64,000 nt of DNA, taken from positions 3,255,001 to 3,319,000 of the forward strand of contig OW203722.1 in the NCBI GenBank assembly GCA_934045075.1. The letters are read 5' to 3'. The stretch's first letter is position 1. Every line of letters starts with the position of its first letter. The position numbers and the translations under genes are program-made. The notes under the pieces were generated by a model, which was not told the origin of the DNA, searched no databases, and saw only the letters and a list, made by a program, of their open reading frames with translations. This DNA comes from Yponomeuta sedellus. Lineage: Eukaryota > Arthropoda > Insecta > Lepidoptera > Yponomeutidae. Shown here in pieces: positions 1 through 10,215 of the stretch.

Positions 1-129
1 GCCAATTGAGCTAATCACGTTTAGGTTTGTAGACATTCAAAACAGATTTACATACCCGCTGAGTTAATTTAATTGTCAAGGTCTAGCTAGCTTATATTTA
101 TGCAATAGTTTTTCAATGATAAATCACGT

Positions 130-417
130 GCTGTGTGGTGTCGGCCTACAAAATAGCACCAACCCAAATACTTCCCACGGGTGTCGTAAAAGGCGACTAA
201 GGGGCACAAACTGGGGGGTGGGCAGCAGCGCCCCCTGCAGTACAATTCCATCAAACTGAGATCCCCAACCCGCATGCCCAGCGTGGGAATTATGGGCATT
301 ACCCCCCAATGATGGCACAACCTTGCGATATGCACTATGGTGCAAGGTTGTGCCATCATTGTGGGAGGGCTATGTCCAGCAGTGGACTAATATAGCCTGA
401 AGAAGAAGAAGAAGAGG
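130..417 (+). mobile_element. Family E non-LTR retrotransposon 3' end
   Basis: A 3'-terminal fragment of a retrotransposon, ending in AGCAGTGGACTAATATAG and a GAA-repeat tail. The same text recurs near 13636, 16530, 20780, 44335, 48700, 51040, 58860 and 58960. Two of those copies still encode the C-terminal end of a reverse-transcriptase polyprotein, so RTE-like is a reasonable but unproven label. No intact frame remains here. Confidence 0.7.
308..360. repeat. Perfect palindrome inside family E copy
   Basis: Arms 308-326 and 342-360 (19 bp, AATGATGGCACAACCTTGC and its reverse complement) surround a 15-bp spacer. It lies inside a retrotransposon tail, so it is a secondary fold-back rather than a terminal repeat of the element. 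Confidence 0.85.
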
Positions 418-765
418 AAATCGATCACAAGCTCTAAGGCTATGCCTATTTTTTTATGTAGCCTCGATTGTGTGCCACTGCTAGGCAAATGCCTATAAAT
501 AAAGATAATCAGTTGCTAAGACACACTGTAAAACAATCAATGGCTGTCCACGACCAGACTCGGCCTAGTATGGAAGCCCGTGAGTCCATTAGCACTGTTT
601 TGCTCGCTTGTGTGTGATTCACTTGCCTCGATCTGTCAACCGGTGCTAACTAAAAAGAGCGTTAACTACCCGTCACCCACGACACAGGCTGCGCCTAGTG
701 TGGGAGTCGTAATATACCATAATTACTGTATTCAATTTCTTATAAATAAACATATTTTTATTTTT
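418..765. other. Unassigned intergenic sequence
   Basis: No gene, RNA or clear repeat boundary is seen. A stretch near 665-710 (around GACACAGGCTGCGCCTAG) looks like decayed retrotransposon sequence but was not matched elsewhere in the window. Confidence 0.4.
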
Positions 766-868
766 TTTAATGCACTAACCCGTGCTAAGGACAATTTTAG
801 AAAATCTATTTAGAGCCTAAGTTCGAATCCCGGCATGGGTGAAATTTTTAGCCTCTAAATAGGTTTTT
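766..868 (+). repeat. T1 tRNA-like SINE, internally deleted
   Basis: Contains the T1 edge TGCACTAACCCGTGCTAAGG and the B-box-like GTTCGAATCCCGGCATGGG followed by GCCTCTAAATAGG. The A-box half of the tRNA-like head is missing, so this is a rearranged copy. Confidence 0.7.
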
Positions 869-871
869 AAA

Positions 872-1103
872 AATGAGTAAGTTAACCGTTCAAACTGTCA
901 AAACGCTGTCACAGTACAACTCGCACTCGCGTTTATTCGTGTTTTGGCTGGTAAACGTGTTCACTTCTCAACGTAAACCATTACAACTCGCACTCAGCAA
1001 TTTTAATTTCCATACTTGTCGCTAGGTGGCTTCCTCGATGCCATAGAAATATGAGTGTACGTTAACGCGATCGAGTAGTAAAAAAACTCGCACTAAGCAC
1101 TCT
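872..1103 (-). mobile_element. Family C MITE, truncated copy
   Basis: Reverse-complement copy of the element that is complete at 18539, 36569 and 51529. It keeps one terminal inverted repeat (CTCGCACTAAGCACTC) but lacks about 75 bp at the other end. It is non-coding. Confidence 0.75.
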
Positions 1104-1310
1104 GGGGAGGCTTATTTCCAGCAGTGGACTGCAATAGGCTGAAATGATGATGATGATGAATAGTAATGCAGTCAATATACGTCCCACTGCAGTCCACAGG
1201 CCTTCTCTCAGAGAGATGAGTTTAATCACCACGCGTGCCCACGGCGGATTGGCAATTTCGACCGGTATGTGAACACCTTAGTCTCCCAGGTTTCCTCACG
1301 ATATTTTCAA
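1104..1310. mobile_element. Two RTE-like retrotransposon tail fragments
   Basis: 1104-1162 (+) ends in AGCAGTGGACTGCAATAGG and an ATG-repeat tail. 1165-1310 (-) resembles the common lepidopteran RTE 3' region, with a CTGCAGTCCACAGGCC motif and TTTCCTCACGAT. The two tails meet head to head. Neither encodes anything. Confidence 0.55.
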
Positions 1311-1323
1311 GATATTTTTTCAA

Positions 1324-1375
1324 AAATGTTATGTTATGTCAATACCATTCGTGGTATTGACATAACATAACATTT
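1324..1375. repeat. 24-bp perfect hairpin with TTCG spacer
   Basis: Arms 1324-1347 and 1352-1375 are exact reverse complements separated only by TTCG. No larger inverted-repeat element is visible around it. Confidence 0.9.
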
Positions 1376-1387
1376 ACATATTGTATA

Positions 1388-1500
1388 CTTTTAGTCCGGA
1401 TCTACTTACGGGTGTTGTTATATCGGAACAGTCCGAATAGGTTTCGCTCCGATTCGCAGAGCTTAATCATGGTGAGCAGAGACGGAGCTCGCGCCGTCGG
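1388..1500. mobile_element. Partial foldback MITE (related to 22060-22229)
   Basis: Starts with GTCCGGATCTACTTACGGG and shares GCTTAATCATGGTGAGCAGAGA with the complete copy near 22060. Only one terminal arm is present. Confidence 0.55.
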
Positions 1501-1600
1501 TTGCTCGTCTCACAACATTTACATACATTGCGTCTGGCCCCACACTGGGATACCCTGTGTCGTGGGAACCAGAAACAACGATCACAAACACATTTAAACA

Positions 1601-1793
1601 GTGATGCAATTTGCTTAAGCCAGATGTCGCTGCCTGTACGTAATACAGAGAATAGTGTAAAGAGGTTCGAAATTTCACTGATGCCGGTGAGTCGCCCATT
1701 GGCTCAATTGGTAGAGAGCTGGCACGGATAGCGAGAGGTTGCGGGTTCGAATCCCGGTATGGGTGAAATTTTTAGCCTCTAAATAGGTTTTTA
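1601..1793 (+). repeat. T1 tRNA-like SINE
   Basis: The tRNA-like part is 1693-1764: a GGCTCAATTGG A-box region, a CTGGC/GCGAG arm (GCCAG in most copies) around the loop ACGGATA, and a GGTTCGAATCC B box. The loop has C where every functional tRNA has U33, so this is a SINE head and not a tRNA gene. It is followed by the T1 body ending GCCTCTAAATAGG. Confidence 0.8.
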
Positions 1794-1839
1794 CATTTAA
1801 ACATCCAAGACCGAAGGTTTTTTTTTTTGTTTCGTCCCC

Positions 1840-1975
1840 AACCGGGGACTATAACTTCACAATTGAACGTAATTAAGAAAGGAAAGTCATTGATACATGC
1901 CAGTATTCGAACTCACGACCTCCTGGACGAGAAGCTGGCGTTCTGCCGCTCCACTATCCGCCATGTATCTCGGTC
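1840..1975 (-). repeat. T2 tRNA-like SINE
   Basis: Reverse complement has a box-B-like TTCGAA... core and the text CATTGATACATGCC. Related copies lie near 24205, 33995 and 58715. It abuts the minisatellite that follows. Confidence 0.6.
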
Positions 1976-2595
1976 TCTTAATAGCTATTTATTTGCAACC
2001 AATTTTATTAGATAAAAGTACCCAGTGTAGCCGCTAGGTCTATTAATAGCTCCTTATTTTCAATAAATTTTATTAGCCAAAAAGTATCCGGTGTAGCCGC
2101 TAGGTCTATTAATAGCTCTTTGTTTGCAATCAATTTTACTAGATAAAAAGTACCCGGTACAGCCGCTTGGTCTATTAATAGAACTTTATTTGCAATCAAT
2201 TTTACTAGATAAAAAGTACTCGGTGTAGCCGCTGGGTTCATGATTCGCTCCTTATTTGGAACTAGTTTTATTAGATAAAAAGTACCCGGTGTAGCCGCTA
2301 GGTCTCTTAATAGCTCTTCATTTGCAACCAATTTTATTAGATAAAAAGTACTCGGTGTAGCCTCTAGATGTATTAATAGCTCTTTATTTGCAATCAATTT
2401 TACTAGATAAAAAGTACCCGGTGTAGCCGCTAAGTCTCTTAATAGCTTTTTATTTGCAATCAATTTTACTAGATAAAAAGTACCCGGTATTAACCCGGTA
2501 CCCGGCCAGGTCTATTAATAGCTTTTTATTTGCAATCAATTTTATTAGACAAAAAGTACCCGGTGTAGCCGCTAGGTCTATTAATAGCCTTTTAT
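1976..2595. repeat. 66-bp minisatellite, about 9 units
   Basis: Diverged copies of a 66-bp unit containing GTGTAGCCGCTAGGTCTAT and TAGATAAAAAGTACCCGG. The CCGCTAGGTC motif recurs at 2031, 2097 and 2163, fixing the period. The period is a multiple of three, so one minus-strand frame (2008-2463) stays open as a 22-residue repeat (LAATPGTFYL-type). No start context, splice site or partner supports a real protein. Confidence 0.85.
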
Positions 2596-2599
2596 ATGT

Positions 2600-2716
2600 A
2601 ACGGAGGCGCTCGGAAAAAATGCCACTAACGGTAGTCCCGGGCGGTCACCTATCCTGCACCTGACCGCGCCTGTTTTTTCTAATCACTCTTTTCGACTAG
2701 GCCACGAGCGCTTGTG
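2600..2716 (-). mobile_element. Family A fragment
   Basis: 5' part of a family A copy (GCGCTCGG... to GGCCACGAGCGCTTG). It joins directly onto the minisatellite. Confidence 0.7.
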
Positions 2717-2924
2717 TTATTCCAATAGCTTTTGACACATAGTACTATTTGCCTTATATAGGGCAAATAAAAATATGGACCAAGCGCAAGTCAGACTCAC
2801 GCACGGAGGGTCCCGTACCACACGGTGGTAGATGTAATATTCGTTAAATGGATAGTACCGTCACAGTTAGTAAAGTATTTAGTGCGTCTCACTCACGCTT
2901 GGCTGATTCCGTGCTTGTCCTACA
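2717..2924. other. Unassigned, with a family B scrap
   Basis: 2783-2829 resembles the family B start (GCGCAAGTCAGACTCACGCA). Nothing else is recognised. Confidence 0.4.
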
Positions 2925-3152
2925 ATAATGGATATCACACAGATCTCGTTAGCCCTATACTAAGTACAACTAAATCACTGTGTTATAGGTGCTAAGTCGA
3001 AGATAGATTTAATACAATAAATGCATAGATGACATCCAAAACCCGAGATAAACTAGAAAAATTTGTTTCCTAGTTTGACCCGGCCGGGGATCGAACCCGA
3101 AACCTTCGGTTTTACAACAACGTGCCAAACCGCTGCGCCACGGAGGCCGTGA
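2925..3152 (-). repeat. T3 tRNA-like SINE
   Basis: Head at the right end: the reverse complement of CCCGGCCGGGGATCGAACCC supplies a box-B-like GGTTCGATCCCC, and GCCAAACCGCTGCGCCAC the A-box region. The body shares AATACAATAAATGCATAGAT with the copy at 45190-45416. Confidence 0.7.
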
Positions 3153-3707
3153 TACCGTTTTTTACGGTACACCATAAGCGAAAATACAGCGAAAAAACAC
3201 GTTTGCTTTATGCCACATACGTGATTTATCGCCGATATTTTTGTTAAAAGAAAAAAGGGTGTTCTTTAAAGCGACCGCCCTTATTTTTATAATTCAATAA
3301 CAGTCCGCCGTAATAGCTCATATTTTGTGAAATGTTTAATGGCTACCTATTACGGTTACAAAGATTCGATCAGACAACAGAGACGGAGTGGAAGGGTCCC
3401 ATTTGACACCCTATGACTACGAAACCCAAACAAGCCAGACAATAAAGACTGAGCCACCATTAAAGAAATAATTCGTATCAAATTGGGCCACGCACGTATC
3501 ATCGGCAAACAGTACGGCTTCTTCTGACTATAAGTAAGCATTTTATGACAGGTTACCTTATTCTAAATTTAAAAAAAAAAAAATTTTAGATTTATGACGA
3601 CGTTAGCCACGACTGCGTTGGCTCTGTTGGTTGGCTGCGAACTTTTTCGATAGCAAATTGTGTAATGTGATAAGCCTGGTAGTTTTCTTTTGTGTTTAGT
3701 TTCGTTT
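3153..3707. other. Unassigned intergenic sequence
   Basis: No recognised gene, RNA or repeat. The 61-residue minus-strand frame at 3356-3541 has no coding signature. Confidence 0.4.
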
Positions 3708-3880
3708 TTAGGGTTTCGTACCTCAAAGGCAAAAACGGACCCCCTTATAATATAGGGTCACTTTGTTGTCCGTTCGTCCGTCTTTCAAAAGTTTTTACCT
3801 CGGAAACGGGAAGAAGTATGAAATTAAAATTGAAGCCTACCATGCTTATAAGCACCCTTTGGCATAACCTTCGTGTGTGA
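3708..3880 (-). mobile_element. Family B fragment
   Basis: Reverse complement of the family B 3' part, with AGGGTTTCGTACCTC, a block of GTCCGTTCGTCCGTC and the AAATTAAAATTGAAGC body. It is diverged from the three full copies. Confidence 0.6.
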
Positions 3881-3959
3881 CCGAAGTTCGGCAGGATTAC
3901 TGCTGCAATGAACAACTGACGACAGATAATGCCGAAATTACAATGCCTTATAGCGTAGA

Positions 3960-4290
3960 GCCTTACTTCGGTCGGGCGTTAGTTGAGCGACAACTTATTC
4001 TGTAGAGCACATATTATACCTCACGCCCACCAGGAAGACCGTCCCAGACAGAAGAGATACATTCTAACTGAGACGAAGGAGAAGCAAAAAACTTGGTTGA
4101 ACTATCATCCCTAATCATGAACAGAGATAAATGGAAAGCCCTTATGTCAATCCCAAACTCCATGGAGGAAAAAAGGGACCAAAGATGAAGAAGAACATTA
4201 TACTATTAAACGCGACGCGGCTTTCGCACCTCAAAAATCATAACGGAACCCTACAAGATCACTTTGTTTCGAGTCTGTCCTGTGTAGATA
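3960..4290 (+). pseudogene. Non-LTR retrotransposon C-terminal remnant
   Basis: 4024-4190 translates with breaks to a polyprotein tail containing RPPGRPSQTEE and NRDKWKALMSIPNSM, the kind of end seen in LINE open reading frame 2. A family B scrap follows (4228-4290). Far too short and broken to be active. Confidence 0.5.
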
Positions 4291-4299
4291 ACAAAGCAC

Positions 4300-4854
4300 G
4301 ACGCTACAACAGCGCTCGAGACACTGAATACACATACAAACATGTCATAACATGTCATCTGAATACGACGGAACGTAAAATCATAGGCATAGAGCCTGTT
4401 TCTGAATTGAGATATACGCTGAATTGAGATATTGATCAGGGAGGCATCGATTGTCGTAAAGTGAAAACCATTTCGAGGAATAGGTATACTGATTACTATT
4501 AGGGGTTTAAATAGGTAAAATAAAAACGGATTATTAATATTTATTGCAAAATAATGTTCACTTCATTTTTCTTTCAATGACGTCATCATTGGCTCTAAAG
4601 CGGTAGTTCCATTCCCTACAAATATTTTTAAAAAAATTCGTCAACAACAACATGTGTCAAACGTCAACTTTTTTTTTATCATGAATAAATTCAATGAACG
4701 TAGCCAGTGGCCAATGCCAGTGGTGACGTCATACTTACAAAACCTTAAATAATTGAATAAAAAACTTTAATAAAAAAAAATACATCAAAAATGAAGAAAA
4801 TATTCAAATTAGTTTTTTATATTAGTCTATATTTTAGATTTGCTAACTGTGAAG
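4300..4854. other. Unassigned AT-rich sequence
   Basis: Nothing recognised on either strand. Confidence 0.4.
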
Positions 4855-5111
4855 GAAAACATCGTGAGGAAACCCGCGACTTGATTGGCTCCGCACGTAT
4901 TGACTAGTCTTTCCTGTGGGCTAGGCCGACTAAGCTGTCAGGATGGTATTGGTGCTGGGCAAGCCTACACCATCTATAAAAACCATGTCCCAGGCACTAC
5001 AGCGTCGAAGTGGTCCCTTCACCCATCTAGCGTGAGTGAGGATACCACTGGACGCTGTATGAATCATCTCATTACGTAGATGCAAAAGGCCAATCATCAT
5101 CATCATCATTT
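4855..5111 (+). mobile_element. Family G repeat with CAT tail
   Basis: Runs from ACATCGTGAGGAAACCCGCG to GCAAAAGGCCAATCATCATC. It contains a short internal inverted repeat (CCCATCTAGCGTGAGTGAGG region against GTCCCTTCACCC). Copies lie near 6110 (-), 40893 (-), 44641 (+), 55905 (-), and as the arms of the large palindrome at 56313. Confidence 0.65.
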
Positions 5112-5423
5112 TAGATTTATAGAATAAAAAATAGGATGTGACAATGCCCATCACTTAACTGTAGGGCTTTCTCTCCGAATTTCTCAACAGAGCGTATCAA
5201 AATGTTCCTTAAGTATTAACTTAGTGAAATTCTCAATTCAGGAACCAGGCTATATATAGTGTGTTTGAACGTTAAATACTTAACGTGACCATACGTTCTG
5301 CTTTGAGCAGAATAGTTCCGCTTTAAGCGCTTTTTAAACGTTTTCAAACTATCTGTCCCTATCCCCAGTAGGAGTAAAACTGTTCCTCTTTAGCTTTAGG
5401 CATAATTGCATACTATAAAGATG

Positions 5424-5772
5424 TCACCCCGTGTATCCCCACTGTTGGGGCAAAGGTTTCTTCCTGCATCGCAGGAAGGCCACACTCCACCACGGGGGCC
5501 AAGTTCCGGGTTGGTCTACGATTGTAAGATAGTAGCGGGCCTTACTGTCAGAAGTTATCAAGTCGCCCATAGGGCCTCTGACGTGGCTTAGCGACTGCCG
5601 TTACATGACAGCCGGCACCAACGGCTTAACGTGCCTCACAAAGCACGGATTCGCTCGGGAAAATGCCACTAGCGGTAGTCATTCGGTAGTGACCCATCCT
5701 CCACCTGACCGCGCCTGTTGTTGCTTATCTCAAGTACCTAATTGATTCCGGTCACTCGGATCGACTATGACT
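5424..5772 (-). mobile_element. Family A copy
   Basis: Near full-length by comparison with 52882-53220, but diverged. Non-coding. Confidence 0.75.
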
Positions 5773-6109
5773 TCATGCGACAACGTCACCGAGCAATCGT
5801 TATATGTGAAAATAGCACGGGCACAAACGTGCCTTTATACTCACCTCACTAGTTTCACGAAAGATTTCGACATCACACGTGACCGACACCGTAGCTCAGT
5901 TGGTAGGGGGTCGAAATTTTTCGTTATTTGATTTTCTTTTAGTATTAGTTCTTTATTGTTCAAAATTCCACAGGTGTCCCGCTCTAACAAAAAACATTAA
6001 TGGTCGCGTAATCTACGGTCGCTAGGCCGAAAAAAAAATCGTATGACAGAAAAATAAATCTTTACTATGTTCAGTTAACCTGATCTGTCAAATAGAATAT
6101 GTACGTGTT
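5773..6109. other. Unassigned, with a tRNA A-box-like scrap
   Basis: 5892-5914 (GTAGCTCAGTTGGTAGGGGG) looks like the 5' half of a tRNA or SINE head, but no B box follows. The rest is unrecognised. Confidence 0.4.
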
Positions 6110-6360
6110 TCAGGACATCGGCCTATCCCACTAAGCTTTTTACGTAATGAGATGATACAGCGTCCAGTGGCACCTTCTTTCACGCTCAATGCGTGACAGG
6201 ACCACTCGGAAACTGCAGATCCTCGGACATTGTATTTCAGATAAAGTAGGTTTTCCTAGCGCTATTACTATGACAGCTTAGTCGGCCTAGGCCACTGGAA
6301 AGACTAGTCAAAACGTGCGGAAACAACCAAGCGCGGATTTCATCGTGATGGTTTCCTTCC
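6110..6360 (-). mobile_element. Family G repeat, diverged
   Basis: Reverse complement of family G, with TTACGTAATGAGATGATACA and GCGTCCAGTGGCACCTTC. The CAT tail is absent. Confidence 0.55.
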
Positions 6361-6617
6361 TTTTATAAATAAGACCGTTAACTCTCAGTATTGCTAGAGA
6401 CAGATCAGAAGAAGTAAGAATACGTCTCGACGCTATTGCTCTTGTCAGCCTTTTGATTAAGTTGTCGTAATTTCAGCTTCACGCACGGAATAATACCTGA
6501 TTCTAAAAGGCCTAGAGCAGGGTTTGTTAACTTTATGTCCATAGACGACACAGGGGTCTATATCAGGATTGCACAAGATCGAAAGAATTGCAAACAGAAT
6601 TTGATATCGAAATCAAG

Positions 6618-6670
6618 CCTTTTGTACGTACAAAAGGGTTGAACCATTTTGTACATACAAAAGGGTTGAA
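6618..6670. repeat. Tandem duplication with internal palindromes
   Basis: Two near-identical segments containing TTTTGTACGTACAAAAGGG and TTTTGTACATACAAAAGGG; each contains a self-complementary core. Located just upstream of the mariner remnant. Confidence 0.7.
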
Positions 6671-7286
6671 ACGAAATCGACTTGACATTACGAAGATATT
6701 GTTGGACAAGTTTCACGAAGATTCTGGAAACTTTTTGTCTCCTTTCGTAACAATGGACAAAACATGGGTCCATCACTTTGATCCAGAGACAAAACAGCAA
6801 TCTTCGCAATGTAAACGGCTATCATCACCGACCCCGAAAAATTTTCGTGCCGTGGCATCGGTTGGCAAGGTTATGGCCTTAATATTTTGGGACTCAGAAG
6901 GGATATTTTTGATTGATTATAAGGAGCGTGGAACCACTATTACAGGCCAATATTATGCAGCTTTAATTCTCAAGTTGAGCAATGCCATCAAAGAGAAAAG
7001 GAGAGGGAAATTTCGAAGAGGCGAGCTGTATCGTCACGACCGACAACGCACCAGCGCACAGGTCGCCAGTTGCGATATCTGCCATTCAGCAATCTGGCTT
7101 CGAATTCGTTGACCACCCCCCTTATTCAACAGATCGGCGCCTAGCGAGTTTTATCTGTTACCCGAATTGAAAGGATTCTTAGGGGGAAACAGGTACGAAG
7201 ACCATAACGAGTTGATGGATGCCGTGGAGAGCTTTTTGCAGGACCACGACAAAACATTTTTTTTGAAAGTAAGAAATTATTTTTAG
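6671..7286 (+). pseudogene. mariner transposase, broken
   Basis: Family role: mariner transposases cut and paste DNA at TA sites using a D,D34D catalytic triad. Seen here: FVTMDKTWVHHFDPETKQQS with the first Asp (the usual DETW has become DKTW), then FWDSEG and the DNAPAHR block with the second Asp, then a tail ending RYEDHNELMDAVESFLQD. At least two frame changes (near 7010 and 7130) separate these blocks, and the third catalytic position reads APSE instead of APSD. The N-terminal helix-turn-helix domain is absent and no TIRs were found. An inactive fragment of roughly 205 of about 345 residues. Confidence 0.85.
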
Positions 7287-7617
7287 TTTATTACTGAACC
7301 AGATTATGGAAGAGGATTTGAAAATCTTTCGTCATGCCTATTTTCAACTATGTATATCTGTGAACCAGGATTCTCAGTTTTAGTTTCAATTAAAATGAAA
7401 AACCGTGACCAACTGGCGATTGAGTGAAACACGTCATACGCCTCACGTTTTCGTCTCAGGCGACCTAACAACGAACTGTAATAATAACATAAATTACTGT
7501 GGAGTTTTTTAATTTTACCTAACAATCTATATCTTGCTTGAAATGGACATTGGATACCTACCGTGTTTAATTTTGAATTCGCACTTTCTGCGCTATATTA
7601 AATAAGTAAGTTCCAGG
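7287..7617. other. Unassigned sequence
   Basis: 7300-7345 (TTATGGAAGAGGATTTGAAAA) has a weak partner near 18475, suggesting shared decayed repeat material. No gene seen. Confidence 0.35.
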
Positions 7618-7774
7618 GTAAATAATACAGAGAATATTGTTAAGAGGTTTGAAAATTTCGCTGATGCCGGCACTTGCTCTTTAGGTCTGTTGGGAGAGCG
7701 CTGGTACGGTTAGCCAGAGGTCGCGGATTCGATTCCTAGCATGGGCGGAATTTTTAGCCTCTAAATTGGTTTTT
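7618..7774 (+). repeat. T1 tRNA-like SINE
   Basis: Contains AATACAGAGAATATTG, a diverged tRNA-like head with loop ACGGTTA, box B GATTCGATTCC, and the GCCTCTAAATTGG end. Forms an inverted pair with the copy at 7848. Confidence 0.75.
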
Positions 7775-7847
7775 AGGTAAGTTCCACTCAATACTCACTT
7801 GTCCTGGTCACAAACTAGGGTAACCTGTGCTATAGTAATAATATTTT

Positions 7848-8076
7848 ATTAAAAATCTATTTGGAGGCTAAAAATTCCACCCATGCCGGGATTCGAACCC
7901 GCGACCTCTGGCTATCCGTGCCAGCGCTCTTTCCAACTGAGCCAATGGGCGACTCACCGGCATCAGTGAAATTTCGAACCTCTTTACAATATTCTCTGTA
8001 TTACGTACAGAGAATATTGTAAAGCCTCTAAATAGGTTTTTAAAAATTGTCCTTAGCACGGGTTAGTGCATTAAAA
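7848..8076 (-). repeat. T1 SINE with a terminal fold-back
   Basis: A minus-strand T1 (head 7885-7955). At its far end it turns back on itself: 7982-8000 and 8006-8024 are exact 19-bp reverse complements around TTACG, and the sequence then continues into a T1 end in the opposite orientation (GCCTCTAAATAGG, then GCACGGGTTAGTGCATTA). Confidence 0.8.
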
Positions 8077-8261
8077 ATAATATAATACTTTATTAATTTA
8101 TTTGCTTCTTAGTTCATACAAGGTTACAGACTAAGCCTAGAAATAACTGGAATTACAAAAACGAGTCTTCTTGATGTTAAAGTTAGTGACCTACTAAATT
8201 CAATCCGTAACATCAGTAACGCTATGGTAACCAGTCAAGGAAGTCAGAAACACCACAATAC

Positions 8262-8400
8262 ACCCCGACTATTACCCAAGCTATTATTACAGATAAAAAC
8301 GGCGGCCTCCAGTGGGAATCGAACCCACAACCACTGTTTTGATTGTCACGCGTGTTAACTGTTAGACCAACGAAGTAGACAATACTTAAAAAGTTATTGC
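8262..8400 (-). repeat. T4 tRNA-like SINE
   Basis: On the minus strand: TTCGTTGGTCTAACAGTTAA (A-box region), a loop region, then GTGGGTTCGATTCCCACTGG (B box with a 5-bp T stem). A fragment of the same family lies at 35845-35905. The missing canonical anticodon arm argues against a functional tRNA. Confidence 0.65.
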
Positions 8401-9917
8401 TTTGATTTTTGCAAGCGCTAGAGTCTAATACATAGTTTTTCAATAGAATGATATATACAATACAAACAATACAAAAAACTTTATTTTTATAAAAGTGTAC
8501 AAAAATAGTGCTTGGTCCCCAAACTAGAATACTCTGTATTATGGGTAACCAGACTTCCGCTCAGAAAGTGACAATATATGCACAACAATGGTTGTTATTT
8601 GCCTCAATTTGCTAGTCTACAAAACAATAGCAACACAATGTCATTCCAGGTGTATAACCGGCGCTAGTTAAATAGGCATCTCTCGCGAAGAAGATCGCAT
8701 CGCGCGAGGCGCCGATTTAAGTAGCACGGGTTATACCATTGCAATGCGATTGGTTACTAGACTACCGACAGTGTGAAACGACCATCATAGGACTAATATG
8801 ACTCTATTGAACAACAATGCATTTTAGAGACTCTCCCCGCAGTTCAATTCAGAATTCTGTCCTACATAGGTAATAGGGAATATTTATAAATTCTCTTCTC
8901 TCATTTTTCTTCTCAACTCTATATTTTTAAGAGGCTGAAATGCCCCACTTCTGCTAAAGAGGTATTTTTATTAGAATATTTTTGAGGCTTAATCGCCTAG
9001 TAATTTATTGCTATTTTACCTCGACATACTTATCATACTATTCTAATGTATTGTATAGAAAATATTCTAATGTATTATATAGGTATCTAACTGCCGTGCT
9101 CGGAGACATTAATTAACTTTAATGGTTACTTAAGAAAGATAAATAACACTTATATCAATACGCATAAAGATGATCATTGAAATTTTTTAATGAACATTAC
9201 GTTATGACGTCTCTGAGTGCGGTCAGAACTTAATATTGTAGATATATTTTTCTGTTTTTTTTTTGTTCACACATACACCCACACATACACTCACCAACAC
9301 ACTCTCATCATTATTATACACTATACATACATTATACACTAATACCTACCACTTCAGGTAATAAATTGTAATAATTTCAGTTTAAGACCAACATTGTTAT
9401 GTCTAGTGTGGAGGAGCGGAGCTTCCTGGTACAGGTATTTCCATACTTAAAAGGAAGTTCTTGCCTGGTCATGTTGATGTAAACTTTTTGAAAAGTAAAT
9501 AGATAAATTATTAAAAATTATTATAAATTATAAATTATTATATTATTCAAGTCGCGAAAGTTTAAAAATAGGGATATTTTTACTTTAACTATTACGAGTA
9601 TACAAATAAACGATGCATACCTACCACATAAAGCAACATCGGTTTAATTTTTTAAATGAGCGCCGGTGGAAGGGAAGTAAGCGATGTCTTAGGTGGACAT
9701 ACTTTGACCAAATAATAATAACTTCCATACAACGCAATCACTTGACCCTGTACAATAGTGACAAGGCAAGGACGTCACAAACATGAAAACATAATACTCG
9801 TATTAGATGTGAAATGAAATAAGATTTATTTGACAGCAAGAAGCCTTTTACATTGTTGTTCTTAAACTTAAAATACTTATGTAAGTAGATTGTGATGTAG
9901 TTTAGCTTTCAGATGTA
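8401..9917. other. Unassigned AT-rich sequence with a family D scrap
   Basis: 8970-9040 matches the start of family D (GGCTTAATCGCCTAGTAATT). 8860-8960 and the remainder show no gene or clear repeat edge. Confidence 0.4.
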
Positions 9918-10163
9918 CAGTCTATTTATCCTTACTTGGCCAATTTAGTAAACAAGATTCTACCCGTAAAGTATGGATTTTAGTCGCAAAGCGCCATATT
10001 CCCGTAAATGACGTAATCGGGGAGACTATTTTAGATAACACGCTGTCAATTTTATAAACAAAGTACTTTAAGTTGCGAGAAAATATGTCATTTTGGCATC
10101 AAATATCAATTTTGAGGTTAGAATCTTGTTTACTAAATTGGCCAAGTAAGGATAAATAGACTG
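9918..10163. mobile_element. Tc1/mariner-type MITE with TA target duplication
   Basis: 246 bp with imperfect terminal inverted repeats of about 44 bp (CAGTCTATTTATCCTTACTT outermost), flanked on both sides by TA (9916-9917 and 10164-10165). TIRs starting CAG and a TA duplication are the hallmark of Tc1/mariner mobilisation. It has no coding capacity. A second, older copy is at 45898-46153. Confidence 0.85.
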
Positions 10164-10165
10164 TA

Positions 10166-10215
10166 GATAGATAGATAGATAGATAGATAGAGAACACTTT
10201 ATTGCACAACCGGAA
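10166..10215 (-). repeat. (GATA)n joined to a retrotransposon 3' tail
   Basis: Six GATA units followed by GAGAACACTTTATTGCAC, the reverse complement of the AATAAAGTGTTCTC(TATC)n end seen near 17600 and 25530. The microsatellite is probably the tail of that element. Confidence 0.65.

Noticed and set aside
1693..1764. tRNA gene (also at the other T1 heads)
   Set aside because: C instead of U33, linked to a constant SINE body, many dispersed copies and frequent truncation.
2008..2463. Repeat protein gene of 151 residues
   Set aside because: Explained by the 66-bp period; no start context, exon structure or related protein known to me. Kept only as a finding to test.
1976..2595. CRISPR-like array
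   Set aside because: Units are continuous and diverged without constant repeat/variable spacer alternation, and the DNA is eukaryotic.
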